64,000 nt of DNA, from positions 248,001-312,000 of the forward strand of contig CANLQD010000004.1 in the NCBI GenBank assembly GCA_947493175.1, in the 5' to 3' direction. Shown piece after piece: positions 46,698 through 54,719 of this stretch. Under the pieces are notes generated by a model. The model was not told the DNA's origin. It ran no database searches and saw nothing but the letters and a program-made list of their open reading frames with translations. The stretch is from an uncultured Flavobacteriaceae bacterium. GTDB taxonomy: Bacteria > Bacteroidota > Bacteroidia > Flavobacteriales > Flavobacteriaceae. Each line of letters begins with the position of its first letter. Within the stretch, counting starts at the first letter, position 1. Both the position numbers and the translations under genes were made by a program.

Positions 46698-46915
46698 GCC
46701 CTTTAGTGACTCCCAAGTCAATAAGATAGCCTTTGAAAAAATGTGATACGAATCGCCAAAGCAACCCGTTTAGGGTATCTTTTGGCCAAGAGGTGATCAC
46801 CTACTTTCGAAAGACGTCCCGTGGCTTTATATAAAGCAAATGATAACACAAGACTTTGCATTTTATCTGTTTATACAAGTTAAAAATCAAAATTTCTAAA
46901 ATACCCTAAGTTCCC

Positions 46916-47983
46916 ATGTCGATCAATCAAATAGTTACACCCTTAGATAGTGCAGTCCTTGAAACCAAGGAACAGTACAAGGTGTATTTTAAGATCGTAA
47001 CCCATGCGTTCGACGAACTGGTCAAAAGCATCGCAGAGAAAAAGCTGTGTAGTTATCTGGAAGCTACTTTTGTAAAGCAGTATTGCGAACTTATGACCTA
47101 TTCGTTGGAAGCCTTTCGCATTAAATACCTCTACGACGATGAGGAAAAAATGCGTATTGATCTGACCGAATCGGGTTTCCCGAACTATTTGGAATTCCGC
47201 TACCTCTTTAATGATCTGGAACTACGTCAGCAACATATGGCCAAACTACCGACGGTCAAAGAAGTTAAGGACGAATTTTTGGAGACCCTTTTAAGGAAAA
47301 AGCAACCCATTGCAGAGCGGCGATTGCAGCAGGCGGCATCGATTATCTACTATTCTTCGGTGCAACAAGAATACATTTTTAAGCGATTTGTACAAGGGAA
47401 GATATTGGAGGTGACCGATGGTAGTAACGATGCCCAATACCTAGTCAGTTGGGCATTCTATGACGTTACCCACAATCGCCCATTTATTTGCTTTATGTAC
47501 TTTGACCTGCATAAGGAGAAATTGGAAGAGTACCGGCAAAAAATATATCAGGTGTTGGAACAGACCGCTGACCGAAACATGGATTTGGATATGATGGCCT
47601 ACGCTATTGATAAAAAATTGCCCAAGGTATGGCCCAAAAGAATCCGCAAGATCGATTTGGGACCACTGCATAGTGTTTTTGCCAAAGATGAATTGGTCGT
47701 TACCCATACCGTGCTCGAGGCTATTGTAAAAAAAACCTTGGACCTCTCGGCTTTTGCAATATCCTTACGAATGGATGAGACCAATACGACCGGAAATTTT
47801 ACCGAAGGTAGTTTTTTTAGCAAGCAACGACTGCAGGTTTGGGCACCCACAACCAAGCAAAATTATGTATTGGCGCCGCACCGGGTCATTCAGGTATTTT
47901 ACGACAACATTCCAGAGACCATTCACCAACTCACACAAGAACCCATAGAAATTCCCTCTTTAAATCTTGAACATGGAGCATAA
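46916..47983 (+). CDS. soluble protein of unknown function, AAA+ cluster
   Basis: A 355-residue cytoplasmic protein with no signal peptide or membrane helix. The N-terminal 160 residues are helical and rich in charged and aromatic residues (EATFVKQYCELMTYSLEAF, RYLFNDLELRQQHMAKLP), and the C-terminal half has more beta character (YLVSWAFYDVTHNRPFICFM, LQVWAPTTKQNYVLAPHRVI). I do not recognise it. Its last 11 bases overlap the AAA+ gene start, so the two proteins are likely made in step and may act together. The 218-base gap upstream could hold a second promoter. Confidence 0.8.
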   Translation: MSINQIVTPLDSAVLETKEQYKVYFKIVTHAFDELVKSIAEKKLCSYLEATFVKQYCELMTYSLEAFRIKYLYDDEEKMRIDLTESGFPNYLEFRYLFNDLELRQQHMAKLPTVKEVKDEFLETLLRKKQPIAERRLQQAASIIYYSSVQQEYIFKRFVQGKILEVTDGSNDAQYLVSWAFYDVTHNRPFICFMYFDLHKEKLEEYRQKIYQVLEQTADRNMDLDMMAYAIDKKLPKVWPKRIRKIDLGPLHSVFAKDELVVTHTVLEAIVKKTLDLSAFAISLRMDETNTTGNFTEGSFFSKQRLQVWAPTTKQNYVLAPHRVIQVFYDNIPETIHQLTQEPIEIPSLNLEHGA

Positions 47984-49937
47984 CAGTACTTTTCCCATAA
48001 AATTGAACGAGCTGGAAACCCTTCGGAACGAAGCGACTTCCTACCTGAAAGGCGTACAATGGGAACAAGGTGGCAAGGCCAAAAGCCGTGATAAGGACAA
48101 ACCTGATAGTTCTATACTTTTATACCTGTCCAAAGCGAATGGTACGGCCGCCAATGAGGTCGTCTCGGTCTCCAAGACCATTCTTTCCCTTAAAAAAAGA
48201 CTGCTCCCTGATTCTGTGGCGATTCCTGTATACCTGAACCAAGCCTTGTTCTCTTTGCAAGAAGGCCTGACTATGGGTATTTGGTTAAAAGATAGCTATT
48301 ACGATGCCTCTGGGCTTTCCCATCTAAACGAACGCAAAAGCACGCTCGATACCACACAACGACGGGAATATGATTCAAAATTGCAAACAGCTACGGCCTT
48401 TATGCTCTATGGCATCGCATATCGTATTTTGTTCGATTTAAAGCCGATGGTGTCCGATGACCTTAGTGTCATGAAAAACAAATTTGCCGGTATACCCGAG
48501 GTATCCTTGATGTCGCCTTTAAAAGGTATTTCATGTATGCTTTTCTATTTTGATAAGTACCTCGATCATCCAGAAATTATCACCTCGGATGAAGAAGTGT
48601 TGAATTTCACCGTGGTGTTTTTTGAAGCCTTGATCGCAGAGATACAGATGCGTATCAACAGTCTTGAATATACCGAGACCATTATCGATCGCACCTACAA
48701 ACTCGAAAAAAGTGAATTTGCCGTTTCCGGATGGGAAAATATATTGGAAGGGACCGCCAAAAGTGTGGAGTTCAACAAAATACAATTCGAAGAAATTGTG
48801 GGCAACCGGGATGCGAAACACTTTGCCAGACGATTGACCGAGCGTATGTTGAGCTATGACTTTACGGCCAAAAAAAATCCCTTTCAAGAATTGGGAGGAT
48901 TTATGCCCGTATTTATGGGCTACGGTATTCCTGGGACCGGTAAGAGTATGTTGATCGCAGCCATTGCGACCCGCTTAAAGGAACACTGTGATGAGCTGGA
49001 AATCCCGTTTCTTTTTCACCCGATGCCAGATACTTTGATTTCTACCTTTCAAGGAGGGTCCGCGGAAAAAATGGTGCAGTGGATGAAACCTTTACAAGAT
49101 CCCAACAAATTGATTTTTGCACCTATCGATGATGCCGAAAACAATCTGCAGGAACGTACCGCGCAAGGGGTATCGGCAGGTGTTAAGGAAGTTATTGGGG
49201 TATTTTTACGTTATACCGAAGGGGCATATGCCATCAATTATGGGAATAGCTCTATCGGTCTTTTTACCAATTTGCCCGAGATGCTCGACAAAGCGGTCAT
49301 ATCAAGGGTGCAGGGAAGATTCAAGATAGACGGGGCCCGTACCATTCCCGATTTTGTGGATCAGGATTACCTATGGTGGCGAAAGCTCAATGAGAGCATG
49401 CCCAACTTTGTAAATATGAAGAATCCCGAAGAGTATAAATTCTTGAGCGAACAAGGTCTTGCGAAAAATCTAGGGGAAATTCTGAACCAATCGGATAAAC
49501 CCACTGAGGAGAAAGTACTTGAAATTTATGACCGAACCGAGTCAAGGCACAAAACGGACACCCATTTGTTTTTTGCGGAACTCTACAGGAACATTCAAAA
49601 AGCCTTTCCGTTCTTTTCTTCCCGGGATATTCGAAACATACAAAGTGCCATTTCGTTACGGCTGACCGATTTTGATTTACCGGAAGACTGGTTCACCGAT
49701 GCATCCCTTTATTTTAAAAAAGACTATGATACCAAGTTCGCCATGTTGCAAGACCTAATGAAGCAGAACATGAAAGGGCTTAATTTTTCGGATATCAGAA
49801 GACAGGAAGTGGTTCGCTATCTCGATAATGTGGCGACCATTGCAGATACCGACTTTAAACGCAAGGTCGATAGCCGTGTTCATGAGCTGAACGTACAGCT
49901 GGAAGCCAATCGTATTTTTGAAAACGGAGGAGACTAG
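47973..49937 (+). CDS. AAA+ ATPase of the unknown cluster
   Basis: A 654-residue protein from ATG 47973 (a TTG two codons earlier is possible). Residues 1-290 are a helical domain of unknown type. The AAA+ module spans about 300-480: Walker A GIPGTGKS (318-325), Walker B IFAPIDDAE with Asp386 and Asp387 in place of the usual Asp-Glu, sensor-1 Asn433 in GLFTNLPEMLD and an Arg-finger region in AVISRVQGRF. The order matches classical AAA ATPases (a TNxPxxLDxAxxxR pattern). The C-terminal 170 residues are helical. It would remodel or assemble partner proteins at the expense of ATP. It overlaps the preceding gene, and the next starts 3 bases later. Confidence 0.88.
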   Translation: MEHNSTFPIKLNELETLRNEATSYLKGVQWEQGGKAKSRDKDKPDSSILLYLSKANGTAANEVVSVSKTILSLKKRLLPDSVAIPVYLNQALFSLQEGLTMGIWLKDSYYDASGLSHLNERKSTLDTTQRREYDSKLQTATAFMLYGIAYRILFDLKPMVSDDLSVMKNKFAGIPEVSLMSPLKGISCMLFYFDKYLDHPEIITSDEEVLNFTVVFFEALIAEIQMRINSLEYTETIIDRTYKLEKSEFAVSGWENILEGTAKSVEFNKIQFEEIVGNRDAKHFARRLTERMLSYDFTAKKNPFQELGGFMPVFMGYGIPGTGKSMLIAAIATRLKEHCDELEIPFLFHPMPDTLISTFQGGSAEKMVQWMKPLQDPNKLIFAPIDDAENNLQERTAQGVSAGVKEVIGVFLRYTEGAYAINYGNSSIGLFTNLPEMLDKAVISRVQGRFKIDGARTIPDFVDQDYLWWRKLNESMPNFVNMKNPEEYKFLSEQGLAKNLGEILNQSDKPTEEKVLEIYDRTESRHKTDTHLFFAELYRNIQKAFPFFSSRDIRNIQSAISLRLTDFDLPEDWFTDASLYFKKDYDTKFAMLQDLMKQNMKGLNFSDIRRQEVVRYLDNVATIADTDFKRKVDSRVHELNVQLEANRIFENGGD

Positions 49938-49940
49938 GCT

Positions 49941-51191
49941 ATGGAAAAACTACGGGAGGCGGGTTTGATTGATGGGGCTTTGGTAAAGCTCTCAGGTTCT
50001 TTGGTGACACGCTACAACGAATGTTTGGCACTTTTGGGGGTTAAACCGACCAAACTGAAACAGTTTTCTGTCGATGGTATGGGCTGGAGCCCGGAAATCG
50101 CGGCCGAAAAGAAAGATAATTGGTATTTGAACATGGGGGAAGCCAATGTAAATGCCCTGATATTGTCTCCGGCACAGAAAGACAAACCTGTACAGATGCC
50201 TTCCCATAGTTTTGACCGGGATGTGATGATAGCTGTTTTTGCAGCCTACGGTCGGGAAATAAAAGACATTACCAAAGATGCTGCTTTGGTGGTTCACTTG
50301 GATCAGCGCATCGACACCTTCTTTGACCCTTTTGACCTGCTGCGTTACGACAACATCACCGTTCGCTTTACCTTGTTGAACAAATTACATGAAAAACAAC
50401 AGGAGCAGCGTGCCTTGATCCAATGGTTTCGCCGTAAAAACAATTTTATAGACCGGGAAGTACATAAAAAATTATTGGAATCCGCTAAAAAGTATGGAGA
50501 CTTGAGAAAGCGAAAGCTAGACCTGGAACCAATGACCCTTCCCATCAATTCTTTTTATACACGTGCCTTTGGCGGCGTCTTTGTTCTGAAGGATTTTATC
50601 AAGACCATCTTGGTCTTTGAGGACAAAAAGTGGTTCAAGAAAGCTACCGAAGATACCGCACACGATGTCATGCTTTTTCACCTCGGTCACGATGAACTGT
50701 TAGCGGCTTTGGTTCGTCATCTTATTTTGGAAAGCAACCTCAAAGATGCCGTGCGCACATCTCGATACCAACGAATCAAAAAGCATTTGTTAACGGAGCA
50801 TCTCGAAAAGAAAGAGCACTCTTTTAAGGAAATACTGGATAACAGCATGCTTTTTAAAAAGTATTTGAACCAGCTACCCTTAGAGACCAAAAAGAAAATC
50901 TCGGGAGTCGAAATCTATTTTCAACGGCTCACGGTCGATAGCACTTTAAAGTTGGAGGATTTTGTAGACAAATCGTATCAAAAAGCACTGCACAAACCCC
51001 ATTCCTCTTTAATGGATGAACAAAAAGAACTGATCTGGAAGCTCTTGTCCAAAATTATGCCGAAGGATCCGTTACATTTATACTGGTACGACAAAGAAGC
51101 TTTTTACGCAGCCTATGAAACTTGGGAATCGACCTATCAAGAATGGGTGATCTCGAACATTTTATTGAACAATAACAATCAACCGTCATGA
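49941..51191 (+). CDS. soluble protein of unknown function, AAA+ cluster
   Basis: A 416-residue protein with no signal or membrane segment, rich in Lys, Leu and aromatic residues. The N-terminal 120 residues look mixed alpha/beta (YNECLALLGVKPTKLKQFSV, NVNALILSPAQKDKP) and the rest mainly helical (YQRIKKHLLTEHLEKKEHSF). It may belong to a family catalogued as DUF6638, but that is from memory and uncertain. It starts 3 bases after the AAA+ stop and its own stop overlaps the next start (ATGA), so it is translationally linked on both sides. A partner or substrate of the ATPase is the likeliest role. Confidence 0.8.
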   Translation: MEKLREAGLIDGALVKLSGSLVTRYNECLALLGVKPTKLKQFSVDGMGWSPEIAAEKKDNWYLNMGEANVNALILSPAQKDKPVQMPSHSFDRDVMIAVFAAYGREIKDITKDAALVVHLDQRIDTFFDPFDLLRYDNITVRFTLLNKLHEKQQEQRALIQWFRRKNNFIDREVHKKLLESAKKYGDLRKRKLDLEPMTLPINSFYTRAFGGVFVLKDFIKTILVFEDKKWFKKATEDTAHDVMLFHLGHDELLAALVRHLILESNLKDAVRTSRYQRIKKHLLTEHLEKKEHSFKEILDNSMLFKKYLNQLPLETKKKISGVEIYFQRLTVDSTLKLEDFVDKSYQKALHKPHSSLMDEQKELIWKLLSKIMPKDPLHLYWYDKEAFYAAYETWESTYQEWVISNILLNNNNQPS

Positions 51192-51715
51192 CCTTAGAAA
51201 TCATTGTATTTGTCCTAGCCATCCTTTTTGGGATCGTTTGGTACTGGAGGGAGTCGAAAAGCAATAAACTGTATCGCTTGGCGAATAAAATAACCCATTC
51301 CAAAGAACTCCAAATGAAACCCGATAATCAAAAAGGGTTCGTTCATCAACAGGCATTCTTATTACGATTGGTCTATATAACCTTATTGTTCGTACTGGTA
51401 GCGGCGGTAGTCACTTTTGTAACTCCCATCAACATATTTTTTGTACAGTATTTTGCCTCTGCAATCGTAGGCACCTTGATCGGCACCTATATAGCCTCAG
51501 GCTTTCTGTTGGCCAAAGACAAAACAAGTAAGGAAAACTTGGAAAAAGCTTTTGAAAAAGGCAAAGAGCTTATCGAGGATTTAACCGATGGTGATGAAAC
51601 CAAAGCGGTAGAGCAAAAAGAGGAAGAAACCCCGGAGCCTGAAAAAACGGCACCTGAACAAGAACAACCTAAATCGGCTCGAGATCGTTTGAAGGATAAG
51701 GGGATGATAAAATAG
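51188..51715 (+). CDS. three-helix membrane protein with charged cytoplasmic tail, AAA+ cluster
   Basis: A 175-residue protein. Helix 1 (about 3-20) is followed by a basic segment (RESKSNKLYRLANK), then helices 2 and 3 (about 55-75 and 78-102) and a highly charged tail of 70 residues (LEKAFEKGKELIEDLTDGDE, then a Glu/Pro-rich stretch) ending in the basic SARDRLKDKGMIK. The tail should be cytoplasmic and could dock the soluble cluster proteins. It overlaps the preceding gene by ATGA. No known family recognised. Confidence 0.8.
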   Translation: MTLEIIVFVLAILFGIVWYWRESKSNKLYRLANKITHSKELQMKPDNQKGFVHQQAFLLRLVYITLLFVLVAAVVTFVTPINIFFVQYFASAIVGTLIGTYIASGFLLAKDKTSKENLEKAFEKGKELIEDLTDGDETKAVEQKEEETPEPEKTAPEQEQPKSARDRLKDKGMIK

Positions 51716-51720
51716 TGTTC

Positions 51721-51755
51721 AGTACTCAGTAATGAGTATTGAGTAATCAGTGGTT
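51721..51755. repeat. seven-base-period repeat
   Basis: Five successive seven-base units AGTACTC, AGTAATG, AGTATTG, AGTAATC, AGTGGTT, each starting AGT. They lie in the 84-base gap between the last two genes of the AAA+ cluster. Similar degenerate seven-base runs appear at 60719 and 61444. Confidence 0.6.
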
Positions 51756-51799
51756 TGTATATAGTATTTCATACTAACTACTAAATATTACCAGAAAAC

Positions 51800-53476
51800 A
51801 TGATAAAGACATACTGGCAAAAAGGGAAGAAACAAAAACGCATTGTAGTGCTTACAGGTATCATTTTGATATTGTTGTTGTTTTTTCTTCGCGATGACTA
51901 CCAACCGGCGCTGTTGTTTTTACGAAAATACATCTTCGTGCTTTTGCTTTCTCTCGGGTTTCTTTGGTTCACCCTTTCAAAATTCAGAAGCTCGGTAAGT
52001 GCGGGAAAGCGCGTTTTTATATTGGTAGGTATCGTCGCATTCTTTTCCGTCTTGTGGTTTTTTGGATGGAAACTCAGTCTGTATCAATATATGCAGACAT
52101 ATAATGTGTATCGAAATTTGGATTTGGTAGAGCTTCACGAATTGCCGCTCACACAGAATGAACGTATTCAGCCATTCAATAACGTCGTAACCATGGCCTA
52201 CGAATCTATTGGGGAAACCCAGGAAGTATCCTTACCCCAGTTGGTTCGGTTAGATAGTAGTAATCAATGGACAATGGCCGTACAACCTGCCAAAGAATAT
52301 ACTTGGCAACGCATTAACGATAATACGGAGGAAGTATTTACGGTAGAAAGTACCTCCCCATTTCCCAGGTTTTCGAACGAAAATCGCATACCGGTTACCT
52401 TTTCAATTGGAGAATCATTGGCGTTTAGCCGTAATACCTACAATGCGGTGGTGCAGCGATTTAATCTGTTTCAATTGTTCACCTTGGAACCCAGCGATGT
52501 ATTCTATATGAAGAACGATAAAGGCGACTGGGTACAGGTCGTAAATCTCATTAAATGGAAGGGCTTTTTCTTTCCGTATCCGACCTATGGTGGCGTGATG
52601 GTCGTAGATGCCGGGGAACATGACTTCAAGGATTATCTGGAACGGGTAACCATCGGGAAAGGTACCTATATTCCGCAGTCCGAGATTAAAAACCATCCGT
52701 ATTTAAAAGGACAAAATACGTTGGCTGAAAAAATATCCCGAATACAGGCGCAGTCCCTACAATTTTTGGGAGGCTTTACCGATCCACTACCTTGGAATAT
52801 GAAAACTGCGGTAAAGATACCAGAGCTGCCTGAAGACCAGAATCAACAGCCTTATGTGACCGATTTCAATTTTGAGGGTATGAAAGTCGATGCATTTGAC
52901 GGACTTTACCATTGGTTCGGCCTAGAGCCGATTGGGGATGAGCGTACCAGTTTGGCTTTTAGCGTACTCATACCGGCCGATGGCTCCGACAAGCTCTATT
53001 ATTACAATCATTCTGCTAAAAAAGAAGGTTTTGCCGGCGTATCCGCCATGCCTCTGAAGGTCATCGAATCTCGAAAAGAGTACGATTGGTCGGCGAATAA
53101 ACCTGTTGAATTTCGACCCTTTGTGAAACATATCGCGGGTAAAAAACGCCTGTTCGTTTTAGGAACCGTAGCAGCCGTTCGGGATAGCAGTAAACAATTT
53201 GATGGGGCGGCCACCCCGGATCTCGCTTTGGTGGATGCCGAATACCGCGACGTCATTTGGATCGATGCCAAACATCCATCGCAATGGACCAGCACTATCC
53301 TGCATCAATTGGGAGAGACATGGAAAGCTTCGGAACGATTGACCGATGCCGACCTTTATCCTGATAAAACGGGAGATAGCGATATAAGCAATATTCAAGT
53401 GCTGGATAGCATGCCTGTTGATTCAACTCAACTAAACATTCCGCAAATACCCTTGGATAGTATAAACCCAGAGTAG
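51800..53476 (+). CDS. membrane protein with large soluble domain, last gene of the AAA+ cluster
   Basis: A 558-residue protein. Three membrane helices lie in the first 90 residues (about 17-31, 41-58, 71-89) after a very basic N terminus (YWQKGKKQKRI), which by the positive-inside rule puts residues 90-558 outside the cytoplasm. That domain looks beta-rich (IPVTFSIGESLAFSRNTYNA, WVQVVNLIKWKGFFFPYPTY, GGVMVVDAGEHDF) and ends in an acidic, Asp/Ser-rich tail. No motif recognised. The gap to the previous gene is 84 bases with no terminator, so it is probably the distal gene of the operon and may link the ATPase complex to the periplasm. Confidence 0.8.
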   Translation: MIKTYWQKGKKQKRIVVLTGIILILLLFFLRDDYQPALLFLRKYIFVLLLSLGFLWFTLSKFRSSVSAGKRVFILVGIVAFFSVLWFFGWKLSLYQYMQTYNVYRNLDLVELHELPLTQNERIQPFNNVVTMAYESIGETQEVSLPQLVRLDSSNQWTMAVQPAKEYTWQRINDNTEEVFTVESTSPFPRFSNENRIPVTFSIGESLAFSRNTYNAVVQRFNLFQLFTLEPSDVFYMKNDKGDWVQVVNLIKWKGFFFPYPTYGGVMVVDAGEHDFKDYLERVTIGKGTYIPQSEIKNHPYLKGQNTLAEKISRIQAQSLQFLGGFTDPLPWNMKTAVKIPELPEDQNQQPYVTDFNFEGMKVDAFDGLYHWFGLEPIGDERTSLAFSVLIPADGSDKLYYYNHSAKKEGFAGVSAMPLKVIESRKEYDWSANKPVEFRPFVKHIAGKKRLFVLGTVAAVRDSSKQFDGAATPDLALVDAEYRDVIWIDAKHPSQWTSTILHQLGETWKASERLTDADLYPDKTGDSDISNIQVLDSMPVDSTQLNIPQIPLDSINPE

Positions 53477-53589
53477 GCTTATTCGCCTTTTGGCGGCATG
53501 GTTTAAACCACAAACAGCACACGCAAAGTTAACAAATTGATTCTTTCGGAATTAACAGTTTTCGATGATAGATATTTGGATATATTCCA

Positions 53590-53610
53590 TATTTTTGGAT
53601 TAAATCCAAA
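53590..53610 (+). promoter_or_regulatory. promoter box overlapped by a palindromic operator-like site
   Basis: TATTTTTG (53590-53597) is a perfect -7 box 21 bases before the ATG of the radical SAM gene. The palindrome TTTGGATTAAATCCAAA (53594-53610), with 8-base perfect arms around one central base, overlaps it and would cover the transcription start. A repressor binding here would block initiation (inference). Confidence 0.5.
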
Positions 53611-53618
53611 CACTTGAA

Positions 53619-54692
53619 ATGCCCTCAGATAAATTTATTAAGGGCCGTGGGGCACAGAAAAACGTTCCTAATCGGTTTTTACAACACATTTATGAAACAC
53701 GAGATGACTTTCTCGAGTTCTGTCGTATCGAAGGCGAGGAGGCAGATAATAATAAGACCCAATACATTCAAATTTTTCCTAAAACGATTGTAAACAAGGT
53801 AACAAGTCCGGATGTGGGAATGCAGTATTCCATGAATCCATATCAAGGTTGTGAACACGGATGTATTTACTGTTATGCCCGCAATACCCATGAATTTTGG
53901 GGGTATAGTGCGGGGCTCGATTTTGAGCGAAGGATATTGGTGAAAAAACAGGCTCCCCGATTGCTCGAAGCCAAGTTGAAAAGTAAAAACTGGCAGGCAG
54001 AGACCATCGTACTTTCCGGAAATACCGACTGTTATCAACCGGCAGAAAAGAAATTTAAGATTACAAGGGCTTGTTTGGAAGTATTCTTAAAATATAAGCA
54101 TCCGGTCGGTATCATTACCAAAAATGCATTGATTCTAAGAGACTTGGATCTTTTAAAAGAATTGACAAAAGATGGTTTGGTGGGGGTGAATGTTTCCATT
54201 ACTTCCCTCTCCGAGGAAACAAGACGTATTTTGGAACCTAGGACCGTATCTATTAAAAAACGGTTGGAGACCGTTCGTCGCCTGTCGGAAAACAATATTC
54301 CGGTAAATGCGATGTTGGCACCCATTATTCCAGGGATCAACAGTCATGAAATCATGAATTTGGCCAAGGCGGTTTCCGACCATGGGGCCCGTTCCTTTGC
54401 CTTTACCGTGGTACGCCTCAACGGTGCTATCGGCCAAATTTTTACCGACTGGATACGGAAAACCTTACCAGATAAGGCCGATAAGGTATTGCATCAAATC
54501 GAGGAATGTCATGGAGGTACGTTGAACGACAGTAGATTCGGCATTCGTGGCCGAGGTGAGGGTAAAATTGCCACGCAGATACACGATATGGTGCGACTGG
54601 CACGACACCGGTATTTTAAAGAGAAGGTTTTTCCCAGTTTGAACAAAGAACTGCACGCCACCTATAAAAATGGTCAGTTCCGCTTGTTTTAA
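53619..54692 (+). CDS. PA0069 family radical SAM protein (SplB-related)
   Basis: A 357-residue radical SAM enzyme. The cluster motif is Cys78-x3-Cys82-x2-Cys85 in GCEHGCIYCYARN, preceded by the family signature MQYSMNPYQ. VLSGNTDCYQPAEKKFKITR and GLVGVNVSITSLSEETRRIL follow in the TIM-barrel core. The group is related to spore photoproduct lyase, but its reaction is not known. It is a single gene, with the palindrome described at its promoter. The conserved core is complete. Confidence 0.92.
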   Translation: MPSDKFIKGRGAQKNVPNRFLQHIYETRDDFLEFCRIEGEEADNNKTQYIQIFPKTIVNKVTSPDVGMQYSMNPYQGCEHGCIYCYARNTHEFWGYSAGLDFERRILVKKQAPRLLEAKLKSKNWQAETIVLSGNTDCYQPAEKKFKITRACLEVFLKYKHPVGIITKNALILRDLDLLKELTKDGLVGVNVSITSLSEETRRILEPRTVSIKKRLETVRRLSENNIPVNAMLAPIIPGINSHEIMNLAKAVSDHGARSFAFTVVRLNGAIGQIFTDWIRKTLPDKADKVLHQIEECHGGTLNDSRFGIRGRGEGKIATQIHDMVRLARHRYFKEKVFPSLNKELHATYKNGQFRLF

Positions 54693-54719
54693 GAGGATGC
54701 TCCCGGTAGGTGGAAGCTG

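Noticed and set aside
51721..51755. CRISPR-like array
   Set aside because: The units are only seven bases with no spacers; no cas gene is in the window.
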